From assembly GCF_003635115.1 (NCBI RefSeq), contig NZ_RBXJ01000001.1, positions 1,488,001-1,552,000 on the forward strand: 64,000 nucleotides of DNA. Reading direction: 5' to 3'. Of this stretch, positions 56,509 through 64,000 are shown piece after piece. Source of the DNA: Microbacterium sp. AG1240. GTDB lineage: Bacteria; Actinomycetota; Actinomycetes; Actinomycetales; Microbacteriaceae. The first letter of the stretch is position 1, and every line of letters starts with the position of its first letter. The translations under genes and the position numbers were made by a program. Below the pieces are notes generated by a model that was given only the letters and a program-made list of their open reading frames with translations, did no database searches and was not told the origin of the DNA.

Positions 56509-57849
56509 ATGCACCGCCCGCCGTCATCGTGCCCCGCTCGCCACGCGGATGACGAGCATCGGAACGTGCTCTCTCCACCGACCTCGCAGGCCTTCGACAT
56601 GTTCAGCGCGGTGCGATCGGTGCAGCCACCCGGGAGTCCCTTCGACGCGAGGATCGCAGAGAGCATGGACGGGCGATCGGTGATGCTCGCCGATCGCGCG
56701 GCGGTCGCCGACCTGCCCGGATGGACTGCGCAAGACCACGCGCACCTTCTCGCGCCGGTCGACATCGTTCGCCGCTCAGACGGGCACGACGTCGTCTTTC
56801 CCCTGCTCACCGAGAGTGTGACGCAGTTCTTGCAGAGGCGCGAGGATGCTGGCGCACCGGTCACCGGGGGAGAGGCCGTCACCCTCGCCGTGAGCATCGT
56901 GCGCGGCCTGTCGGCTTCCCTTGAGCGGAACGAATGCGCGGAGGGCGAGTGGTGGCTCACCGACGACGGTCGGCCGCTTCTCGTAGAGGGGGTCGGCCAC
57001 GAGACCGCTCGCGAAGCGTCTGCGCGTCTCTTGGGGACCATGGCGGAGAGCCTGCCGCGCACCCGTCTCGGCGCGGTTCTCAGTGAACTCGCCGATGCTG
57101 CGCGTCAGGCCGATGCGGCGCGCATCGACGCGGAGTGCGAGGACGCGCTGTTCGGGTGCGCCGACCCGGAGCCGCTGTTGACCGAGGTCCTCGGACCTCG
57201 ACGGGCGAGGCACCTCGCGACGACCTCCGAGACCGGTCAGGCGACGTCTGAGCGGTCCCTGTGGCAACGGCTCGCCTTCCACATGGACGCCGACCTCGCC
57301 GACACCGCGTCGGACGCGGTGCATGCCATCGTCCGCCGCATCCGTCGATCCCCGTCTCGTCGGCGGGCGATCGTCATCGCCGTCGTGATCGCGGGCCTCA
57401 TCGCGGCGGCCGGGATGCTCTGGCCCACGGACGGCGCCGACATCACCCCTGGGGCGGCCCCGGCGCAGCAGTCTTCCGCCGCCGACGCCGAGGGTGGGGT
57501 GAACCCCTCAGGGTCTTCGCCGGATGAACCTGACCCGGCGACGGGCGATATCGCGGCCGCCACCACGGAGCTTCTCGACCGCCGTCTGGCCTGCGGAGAT
57601 ATCGCGTGTCTGACGAGGGTGCTGGAAGATCCGGCTCGGGAACTCCCCGCGGGCGTCATCGACCATTCTCCGGACGACCGTCGGGCGACGCTCCTCGACG
57701 ACCTGGGTGGGGTCGTCGTCGTCCGGCTTGATTCGCTGTCGGGCCGAGACACGCAGATCATCACGGTCGTCGACACGAAAGACGGATGGCGCATCCGCGA
57801 CGTACACGACGTCACCGATGCGCCATCCAGAGCCTCGTCGGAGGGGTGA
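56509..57849 (+). CDS. Hypothetical single-span membrane protein
   Basis: 446 residues. A cytoplasmic part of about 285 residues (GWTAQDHAHLLAPVDIVRRS, EAVTLAVSIVRGLSASLERN, EWWLTDDGRPLLVEG), one membrane segment after a basic stretch (RRIRRSPSRRRAIVIAVV..., about residues 285-305), a Ser/Pro linker, and an outer domain with CGDIACLTRVL and DGWRIRDVHDV. The inner part faintly recalls a kinase-like or pseudokinase layout, but no catalytic motif is seen. GGAGGGG 9 nt before ATG 56509. No family assigned. Confidence 0.75.
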   Translation: MHRPPSSCPARHADDEHRNVLSPPTSQAFDMFSAVRSVQPPGSPFDARIAESMDGRSVMLADRAAVADLPGWTAQDHAHLLAPVDIVRRSDGHDVVFPLLTESVTQFLQRREDAGAPVTGGEAVTLAVSIVRGLSASLERNECAEGEWWLTDDGRPLLVEGVGHETAREASARLLGTMAESLPRTRLGAVLSELADAARQADAARIDAECEDALFGCADPEPLLTEVLGPRRARHLATTSETGQATSERSLWQRLAFHMDADLADTASDAVHAIVRRIRRSPSRRRAIVIAVVIAGLIAAAGMLWPTDGADITPGAAPAQQSSAADAEGGVNPSGSSPDEPDPATGDIAAATTELLDRRLACGDIACLTRVLEDPARELPAGVIDHSPDDRRATLLDDLGGVVVVRLDSLSGRDTQIITVVDTKDGWRIRDVHDVTDAPSRASSEG

Positions 57850-57868
57850 GCTCCGGGAGGATCGATTC

Positions 57869-59623
57869 TCAGATGCCGAGCTGGCCCTCGAACTGCGCGG
57901 CCTCGAGACGCGCCTTGACCGCACCGAGGAAGCGGGCTGCGTCCGCGCCGTCGATGATGCGGTGGTCGTAGGAGAGGGCGAGGTAGACGTACGAACGCAC
58001 GGAGATGGCGTCCTTCCCGTCGACCGAGACGACACCCGGCTTCTTCACGACCGCGCCGAGACCCAGGATGGCCGACTGCGGGAGGAAGACGATCGGAGTG
58101 TCGAACAGCGCACCGCGCGAACCGGTGTTGGTCAGCGTGAACGTGCCGCCGGCCAGCTCGTCGGGCTTCAGCTTGTTGTCGCGGGTGCGCGCGGCGAGAT
58201 CGGCGATCTCACGCGCCAGCTCGGCGAGGTTCTTTCCACCGGCGTCGCGGATGACCGGGGTGAGCAGTCCGCGCTCGGTGTCGACGGCGATCGACACGTT
58301 CTCCGAGTCGGGGTAGACGATGGAGTCGCCGTCGACCGTGGCGTTGACGATCGGGAACGCCTGGAGCGCCTCGATCGCCGCGAGGGCGAAGAACGGGAGG
58401 AACGAGAGCTTGTCGCCCGTCTTCTCCTGGAACTGTGCCTTGACCGCGTCGCGGTAGGCCGCGACCTTCGTGACGTCGACCTCGACCACGGTCGTGAGCT
58501 GCGCCGTCGCCTGCATCGACGCCACCGCACGCTCGGCGATCACCTTGCGCAGGCGCGACATCTTCTGCGTCGTCCCGCGCAGCGGGGAGACCTCGACCGG
58601 CGCCGGTGCAGCCGCGGTCGTCGCGGCAACCGGTGCGGCGGCGGCCGGAGCCTTCGCGGCCTCCGCAGCCTTCAGCACGTCCTCCTTGCGGATGCGTCCG
58701 CCGACACCGCTTCCGGTCACGGTCGCGAGGTCGACACCCTGCTGCTGGGCCAGACGACGCACCAGCGGCGTCACGTAGGTGACCTCGTCGTTCGAGGCGA
58801 CCACGGAGTCGGCGGGAGCCGGGGCGGCCTCGGCCTTCGGAGCAGGTGCTTCCGCCTTCGGCGCGGGAGCGGCAGGAGCCTCCGCCTTCGGAGCCTCGGC
58901 CTTCGGGGCCTCCTCGGCGGGCTTCTCTGCAGCGGGAGCCTCGGGCTCGGGGGCGGGCGCCTGTGCCTTCGGAGCCTCGGGCTCGGCCGGGGCCGCGGGG
59001 GCCGCGCCGCTGCCGATGCGCGCGAGCGCAGCGCCGACCTCGACAGTCTCGTCTTCGGCTACCAGGATCTCCTGCAGCTTGCCCGCGACGGGGGAGGGGA
59101 TCTCGGTGTCGACCTTGTCGGTCGAGATCTCGAGGAGCGGCTCGTCGACCGCGACATCGTCTCCGACGGCCTTCAGCCACCGCGTGACGGTGCCCTCGGT
59201 GACGCTCTCGCCGAGCTCGGGGAGACGCACCTCGGTCGCGTCGCCGGAGTCGGCGGGAGCGGCCTCGGCCTGCGGCTCAGGGGCGGCAGCGGGAGCCTCC
59301 GGCTCGGGCTGGGCCTGCTCGGCGGGCTCCTCGGCCGTTTCGGCAGGCGCTTCGTCGGCGGGGGCCGATGATGCCGGTGCGGACGAACCGTCACCGATCT
59401 TGGCGAGGATGGCGCCGACCTCGATGGTCTCGTCCTCCTGGACGAGGATCTCTTCGAGGACGCCGCTGACCGGGGAGGGAATCTCGGTGTCGACCTTGTC
59501 GGTCGAGATTTCCAGCAGACCTTCGTCTTCCTGGACGGTGTCGCCGACGTTCTTGAGCCAGCGGGTGACCGTTCCCTCGGTGACGCTCTCTCCGAGCGCG
59601 GGGAGGACGACGGAAGTGCTCAT
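57869..59623 (-). CDS. sucB: Dihydrolipoamide acyltransferase E2 (shared PDH/2-oxoglutarate type)
   Basis: 584 residues. Two lipoyl domains, each with the lipoylated Lys in [14 protein letters not shown], are joined by long Ala/Pro/Glu linkers. A peripheral-subunit-binding domain follows ([23 protein letters not shown]), then the catalytic core ending in [16 protein letters not shown] (HRxxDG). In actinobacteria the gene called sucB or dlaT supplies E2 to pyruvate dehydrogenase, working with AceE at 30414-33140. lpdA lies upstream in the same direction. Confidence 0.95.
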   Translation of the reverse strand: MSTSVVLPALGESVTEGTVTRWLKNVGDTVQEDEGLLEISTDKVDTEIPSPVSGVLEEILVQEDETIEVGAILAKIGDGSSAPASSAPADEAPAETAEEPAEQAQPEPEAPAAAPEPQAEAAPADSGDATEVRLPELGESVTEGTVTRWLKAVGDDVAVDEPLLEISTDKVDTEIPSPVAGKLQEILVAEDETVEVGAALARIGSGAAPAAPAEPEAPKAQAPAPEPEAPAAEKPAEEAPKAEAPKAEAPAAPAPKAEAPAPKAEAAPAPADSVVASNDEVTYVTPLVRRLAQQQGVDLATVTGSGVGGRIRKEDVLKAAEAAKAPAAAAPVAATTAAAPAPVEVSPLRGTTQKMSRLRKVIAERAVASMQATAQLTTVVEVDVTKVAAYRDAVKAQFQEKTGDKLSFLPFFALAAIEALQAFPIVNATVDGDSIVYPDSENVSIAVDTERGLLTPVIRDAGGKNLAELAREIADLAARTRDNKLKPDELAGGTFTLTNTGSRGALFDTPIVFLPQSAILGLGAVVKKPGVVSVDGKDAISVRSYVYLALSYDHRIIDGADAARFLGAVKARLEAAQFEGQLGI

Positions 59624-59677
59624 GAGATTGTCTCCTTCAAAACCGTAAGTGGTTCTAGCTTAGTGACGCGGAATGCG

Positions 59678-61051
59678 TCAGAGCGTGTGCAGCGGTTTGC
59701 CCGCGAGAGCGAGGAACGCTTCGCCGAGCGCTTCGCTCTGCGTGGGGTGTGCATGGACGAACGGTGCGATGTCTTCTGGATGCGCTTCCCAGCCGACCGC
59801 CAACTGCGCCTCGGTGATGAGCTCGCCGACGCGATCGCCGACGAGATGCGCACCGATGATCGGGCCGTCCTTCTTGCGAACGATCTTCACGACACCGGGG
59901 GTGCCGAGGATCTCGCTCTTGGCGTTACCCGCCAGGTTGTACTCGTACGCGACGATCGCGTCGGCGCCGTGTGCGGCGACGGCGTCTGCCTCCGTGACAC
60001 CCACCGACGCCACTTCCGGTCGCGAGTAGGCGACGCGCGGGATCTGCTCGTCGGGGATGAGAACCGGCGAACGTCCGGCGATCTCCTCGGCGACGAAGAT
60101 GCCCTGTTGGAAGCTCCGGTGCGCCAGCTGCGGGCCGACCACGATGTCGCCGACCGCCCAGACATGCGCGACATCGGTGCGGAGCCTGTCGTCGGTGCGC
60201 ACGAAGCCGCGGTCGAGCACGACGCCGGCCTCCTCGTACCCGCGACCCTCCGTCGCCGCGGCCCGGCCGACCGCCACCAGCACGTAGTCGGCGGTCAGTT
60301 CGGTCCCGTCCTCCAGCCGCACGGTGACGGAATCGTCGGTCTGCGTCAGCGAGTCGAAGCGCACGCCCGTCCGTGCGACGATCCCGCGCTTGCGGAACGC
60401 ACGTTCGAGCGCCTTGCTGGACGACGCATCCTCGGTCGGCAGCAGCCGGTCGAGGGCTTCGACGATGGTGACCTCGGCGCCCAGCGAGCGCCACGCACTG
60501 GCGAACTCGACGCCGATGACCCCACCGCCGAGAACGATGACGTGGTCGGGGATCACATCGAGCTCGAGAGCGTGCTCGCTGGTGAGTACGCGTCCCTCCA
60601 CCGCCAGACCGGGCAGTGTGCGGCTGTACGAACCCGTCGCCAGGATCACATCGCGACCACGGTAGACGTCGTCGCCGACGCGTACCGCCGGCCCCTCGAC
60701 GAGAACACCCTCGCCCGAGACGACGGTGATCCCCCGAGCGCTGATCAGGCCCTGGAGCCCCTTGTACTTCTTCGACACGACGCCCTGGCGATACTCGCGC
60801 ACGCCGGCGGCGTCGATGCGGTCGAGGTGCACGTGCACACCCACGGATGCTGCGTCACGCGCGGTGTCGGCGACCTCGCCGGCGTGCAGCAGCGCCTTGG
60901 TCGGTATGCAGCCCCGGTGGAGGCAGGTGCCGCCCAGCTTGTCCTTCTCCACGATCACGACCGACGCTCCGAGTTCCGCCGCACGGAGAGCTGCAGCGTA
61001 TCCACCGCTGCCTCCGCCGAGGATCACCACATCGGCCGCGTGATCGGTCAC
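59678..61051 (-). CDS. lpdA: Dihydrolipoyl dehydrogenase
   Basis: 457 residues. FAD-dependent E3 that reoxidises lipoyl groups. N-terminal FAD loop VVILGGGSGGYAAALRAAELG, redox disulphide GGTCLHRGC, second nucleotide loop VIVLGGGVIGVEFASAW, AVGD, and the C-terminal His-Glu pair HAHPTQSEAL. The GTG start overlaps the pepA stop (GTGA). With sucB and aceE it completes the pyruvate/2-oxoglutarate dehydrogenase set. Confidence 0.96.
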   Translation of the reverse strand: MTDHAADVVILGGGSGGYAAALRAAELGASVVIVEKDKLGGTCLHRGCIPTKALLHAGEVADTARDAASVGVHVHLDRIDAAGVREYRQGVVSKKYKGLQGLISARGITVVSGEGVLVEGPAVRVGDDVYRGRDVILATGSYSRTLPGLAVEGRVLTSEHALELDVIPDHVIVLGGGVIGVEFASAWRSLGAEVTIVEALDRLLPTEDASSSKALERAFRKRGIVARTGVRFDSLTQTDDSVTVRLEDGTELTADYVLVAVGRAAATEGRGYEEAGVVLDRGFVRTDDRLRTDVAHVWAVGDIVVGPQLAHRSFQQGIFVAEEIAGRSPVLIPDEQIPRVAYSRPEVASVGVTEADAVAAHGADAIVAYEYNLAGNAKSEILGTPGVVKIVRKKDGPIIGAHLVGDRVGELITEAQLAVGWEAHPEDIAPFVHAHPTQSEALGEAFLALAGKPLHTL

Positions 61052-62517
61052 CGCTGGGCCTCGGCGGCCAGGAGCTCGATGAGAGATCTCGTCGCCGCCC
61101 CGGTCACTCCCTTGTCGGTGAATCCGAAGGCACCGCCCTTGTTCATCCCGACCCCGGCGATGTCGAGGTGCAGCCAGGGGATTCGCGCTGCATCCGCGTC
61201 GTCAGACACGCGCCCGACGAACCGCTCGAGGAAGAGGCCCGCGAACATCGTGCCGCCCGCAGGATCGCCCATCTTGGCGTTCTGCATGTCGGCGATGGGG
61301 GAGTCGAGCTCGTCACGCATGTGCTCGGGCAGAGGGAGACGCCAGGCCAGCTCGGCGGTGCGGTCCGCCGCGGCGAGGTAATCGGCGACAGCGTCGTCGT
61401 CGCCCATCACCCCGGTGTGGCGCGTCCCGAGCGCGACGGTGACGGCGCCGGTGAGGGTGGCGATATCGACGACCAGGTCGGGATGCTCGCGGCTCGCCGC
61501 CACGAGGCCGTCGGCGAGAACGAGCCGCCCTTCGGCGTCGGTGTTGGTCACCTCGACGGTCTGCCCGTCGAGCATCCGGAGCACGTCGCCCGGGCGGGTC
61601 GCGCGACCGGACGGCATGTTGTCGGCGATGCAGAGCCAGCCGGTGACCCGCACCGGCAGCTGCAGCGCGGCGGCGGCCCGCACCACGGCGAGAACGGTCG
61701 CAGCCCCGCACATGTCGTACTTCATGCCCACCATCGACGCCGCGGGCTTGAGCGACAGACCACCGGTATCGAACGTGATGCCCTTGCCGACGAGAGCCAC
61801 GTGGCGCGTCGCGCCGGCGGGCGCGTAGTCGAGACGCACGAGGCGTGGCGGTCGGTCCGATCCCTGCCCGACGCCCAGGATCCCACCGAAACCGTCGGCC
61901 CTCAGGGCGGCCTCGTCCCACACGCGCACGTCGACGGCGAGGTCGGTGACGGACGCCTGGGCGCGTTCTGCCAGGTCGGCCGGGCCCAGCCACTCGGCCG
62001 GGGTGGTCACGAGATCCTTCACGAGGGCGACGGCGTCCCCGATGGCCGCGACGGCGGCGACGTCCTCGGATGACGGAGCGGCGTCGGCGTGCACGGTGAC
62101 CTCGGTGGCACGTGATGCGGGGGGCTTCATCGCGTAACCCGCGAAGCGGTACCCGCCCAGCGCGGCGCCCTCGGCCAGCGGCCGCCAGACGTCGCCGTCC
62201 GCGCCGGGAGCGGCCACGGCGACGCGGTCGAACCCGGTGAGCGATCTGATCCCCGCGCCCGCAGCGTCCCGCAGCGATGCGGCGTCGTCCTTGCGTCCGC
62301 GCCCGGCGACAGCCAGCGGCAGCTCGACTCCTTCGGCGGCGATGCGCTGGTACGAACCGGCGCCGCCGGTGAACCCGATACGTCGCAACTGCGCCGCGAG
62401 TCCGGGCCATCCGTCGATCTCGGTGGTGTCGTCGAGGTGCGGAAGGACGAGGAGGAGCGCGTCGGCATCGGCCTCGCGGACCGATGAGCTGCTGTGCGCG
62501 AGACGGGGGAACGGCAT
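61048..62517 (-). CDS. pepA: Leucyl aminopeptidase (M17)
   Basis: 489 residues. Dinuclear-metal aminopeptidase. LVGKGITFDTGGLSLKP, the metal-binding YDMCGAATVLA region and the signature NTDAEGRLVLADGL are clear; the N-terminal domain is variable as in the family. ATG start at 62517. Forms a minus-strand series pepA-lpdA-sucB with overlapping or short gaps. Confidence 0.96.
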   Translation of the reverse strand: MPFPRLAHSSSSVREADADALLLVLPHLDDTTEIDGWPGLAAQLRRIGFTGGAGSYQRIAAEGVELPLAVAGRGRKDDAASLRDAAGAGIRSLTGFDRVAVAAPGADGDVWRPLAEGAALGGYRFAGYAMKPPASRATEVTVHADAAPSSEDVAAVAAIGDAVALVKDLVTTPAEWLGPADLAERAQASVTDLAVDVRVWDEAALRADGFGGILGVGQGSDRPPRLVRLDYAPAGATRHVALVGKGITFDTGGLSLKPAASMVGMKYDMCGAATVLAVVRAAAALQLPVRVTGWLCIADNMPSGRATRPGDVLRMLDGQTVEVTNTDAEGRLVLADGLVAASREHPDLVVDIATLTGAVTVALGTRHTGVMGDDDAVADYLAAADRTAELAWRLPLPEHMRDELDSPIADMQNAKMGDPAGGTMFAGLFLERFVGRVSDDADAARIPWLHLDIAGVGMNKGGAFGFTDKGVTGAATRSLIELLAAEAQR

Positions 62518-62600
62518 GACTCCATCCTAAGGAGCGCTGTTCGCTGTCAGCGGGACCCCCGCGCGGGTCCCGTGTCGCGCACGGCTTCTAGAGTGGAGGT

Positions 62601-63530
62601 ATGCCCTCTTCAGCGCCGCTGTACGAACGCGCCGCATCGGCGCCGCCGGTGCCGCCGGGTCTGCCGCTCGTCATCGCGCTCACCGGCTTCACCGACGCCG
62701 GAGGAGCCGTCGCTCAGGTGGTGGAGTACTTCCGGGACGAGCTCGACCCGTCGCCGGTCTTCGCGTATTCCAACGACGTCCTGCTCGACTACCGCGCCCG
62801 ACGCCCGATCATCTCGTTCGACGGAGATCATCTCTCCGACTACCAGCCGCCGCGGCTCGACGTCTCCCTCGCGCACGACGCCCTCGGGCAACCGTTCGTC
62901 CTGCTCGCCGGGTACGAGCCCGACTTCGCGTGGGATGCCTTCGCCGCGTCCGTCCTCGAGGTCGCAGAGACGCTGCAGGTCTCCTCGGTCACGTGGATCC
63001 ACGCGATCCCCATGCCCGTCCCTCACACGCGTCCGGTCGGTACCACGGTGAGCGGCACCCGCGCCGACCTCATCGAGGCGCATTCCGTCTGGCGCCCGCA
63101 GACCCAGGTGCCGGCCACCGTCGGTCACCTTCTCGAATACCGCTTCGCGGAGTCGGGGGCGCAGATCGCCGGCTTCGTGCTGCTCGTTCCGCACTACCTC
63201 GGCGACACCGAGTACCCCGCAGCCGCTCTGGCCGGTCTCGACAGCCTCACCGTCGCCACCGGCCTCATCTTCTCCGGCGACCGTCTCCGCGACGAGAATC
63301 GCGACTTCTTGACCAAGGTGCAGGATCAGGTCGGAGCGAGCGACGATCTCACTCGGATGATCGAAGGCCTGGAGGAGCGCTACGACTCCTACATGGCGGG
63401 CTCGACGCAGGCGACGCCGATCATCCACACCGGTGACCTCCCGAGCGCCGACGAACTCGGCGCGGAGCTCGAGCGCTTCCTCGCCTCACGCCCCTCCGGT
63501 GACGACGAACCCCGAAACGGCCTGGGCTGA
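62601..63530 (+). CDS. PAC2-family protein
   Basis: 309 residues. The domain opens PLVIALTGFTDAGGAVAQVV and contains VLLAGYEPDFAWDAF and HAIPMPVPHTRPV. Related to proteasome-assembly chaperones (PAC2/DUF75), but actinobacterial members have no proven role. TAGAGT at 62589-62594 and GGAGG sit just before the ATG. Followed by a 213-nt gap before the sigma-factor gene. Confidence 0.93.
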   Translation: MPSSAPLYERAASAPPVPPGLPLVIALTGFTDAGGAVAQVVEYFRDELDPSPVFAYSNDVLLDYRARRPIISFDGDHLSDYQPPRLDVSLAHDALGQPFVLLAGYEPDFAWDAFAASVLEVAETLQVSSVTWIHAIPMPVPHTRPVGTTVSGTRADLIEAHSVWRPQTQVPATVGHLLEYRFAESGAQIAGFVLLVPHYLGDTEYPAAALAGLDSLTVATGLIFSGDRLRDENRDFLTKVQDQVGASDDLTRMIEGLEERYDSYMAGSTQATPIIHTGDLPSADELGAELERFLASRPSGDDEPRNGLG

Positions 63531-63743
63531 GCGGAATATCACACTGGACCCCGGCGTTATCCGAGGTGTACCCTTCCGCGCGCGTCAGGTCCGCTGCCCA
63601 ACGTGTGCGACAATGAAGACCCTGACCCGTTGTCGACCGGTCGGCGTTCGCATCCGCTTCGCCGTTCGGACTTGACAAGGGTCTTACTAGTGTCCGAGAA
63701 CGTCCGGCGGCAGCCGACGGACCTACCCGGCGAAAGGCGAAAC

Positions 63744-64000
63744 GTGGCAGGCACGAGCACCAAGACCCGCACCCCGAAGGACACCGACCTCGACGACGTC
63801 GAGAGCGAGACCGCGGCAGCGCCCGCGAAGAAGGCCCCGGCCAAGAAGGCCCCCGCCAAGGCGAAGGCAGCCGCCAAGCCGAAGGCAGCGTCGAAGGCGA
63901 AGGCGAAGGCCACCGACGAAGACGCCGAAGACGAGACCGAACTCGACGGCGAGGTCGAGGTCGACGACACCGACGACTCCGACGACGCGAGCGACGACGC
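63744..64000 (+). CDS. Probable principal sigma factor, N-terminus (3' end outside window)
   Basis: 85 residues visible from GTG 63744, with AAAGG 6 nt upstream. Sequence is TKTRTPKDTDLDDVESET then a Lys/Ala/Pro repeat (KKAPAKKAPAKAKAAAK) and an Asp/Glu tail, the composition of the SigA/RpoD N-terminal extension in actinobacteria. The lpdA-pepA-PAC2-sigA neighbourhood supports it. A Lys/Ala-rich histone-like protein is the alternative; the window stops before any conserved region. Confidence 0.55.
   Translation, partial: MAGTSTKTRTPKDTDLDDVESETAAAPAKKAPAKKAPAKAKAAAKPKAASKAKAKATDEDAEDETELDGEVEVDDTDDSDDASDD

Noticed and set aside
61313..62410. Second long minus frame inside pepA
   Set aside because: Arg-rich out-of-frame translation of pepA, no start signal.
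63672..63677. TTGACA as a -35 for the sigma-factor gene
   Set aside because: No acceptable -10 hexamer lies 16-19 nt downstream; kept as unproven.

Overview
The window is high-GC chromosomal DNA from an actinobacterium, most likely a Microbacterium-like member of the Microbacteriaceae. The evidence is GC-rich codon use, frequent GTG starts, TANNNT -10 boxes placed 5-7 nt before start codons (leaderless transcripts), a PucR/FasR-type regulator beside the fab genes, glnA2-glnE, a polyphosphate glucokinase and DUF3145/DUF4191 proteins. No insertion sequence, prophage, CRISPR array or rRNA is visible.

Layout. 1-2015: the end of leuA and a TRIC-like channel. 2083-10461: housekeeping genes recO-uppS, a PIG-L lipoprotein, a DsbA/FrnE-like protein, glutathione peroxidase and dusB-dgt-dnaG. 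10495-14357: a degenerate ABC ATPase, a DUF6804-like gene with an in-frame amber codon, an LLM oxidoreductase, a lipoprotein, tRNA-Asn and def. 14400-19062: a DMT transporter, a CAU tRNA and an accessory stretch of lipoproteins, hypotheticals, an Imm5-like protein and decaying genes. 19168-25403: a cupin, an alpha/beta hydrolase, a linear-amide hydrolase, a DUF262 protein, an iron-box-controlled oxygenase-like protein and DUF3145. 25543-33140: the minus-strand block aceE-fasR-fabD-fabH-acpP-fabF, which makes acetyl-CoA and uses it for fatty acid synthesis. 33259-40655: an ABC exporter divergent from a two-component system, an SDR, an HTH protein, an MDR oxidoreductase and a LysR regulator. 40704-44536: tRNA-Val, a zinc-ribbon protein, a PolA-like polymerase, the RNase P RNA and ppgK. 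44639-50739: glnA2, glnE and gdhA. 50970-53577: small hypotheticals and an SDR. 53780-63530: glnA1 with a GlnR-like site, RDD, DUF4191, a membrane protein, sucB-lpdA-pepA and a PAC2 protein. The window ends in the start of a probable principal sigma factor.

Two themes stand out. Nitrogen assimilation is concentrated here (glnA2, the adenylyltransferase glnE, gdhA, glnA1). Acetyl-CoA/2-oxoacid metabolism is also concentrated here (aceE at one site, sucB and lpdA at another, and the fatty acid synthesis genes).

The most interesting unexplained signals are these. (1) A palindrome TGTCCCCC-N4-GGGGGACA occurs twice, each time exactly 8 nt before a -10-like hexamer, ahead of two small uncharacterised genes. 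(2) A lone DUF262 protein has lost the HNH His. (3) An HxD...H...R oxygenase-like protein lies behind a DtxR/IdeR-like box. (4) Several small genes show recent decay (amber codon, frameshift, deletion fusion).
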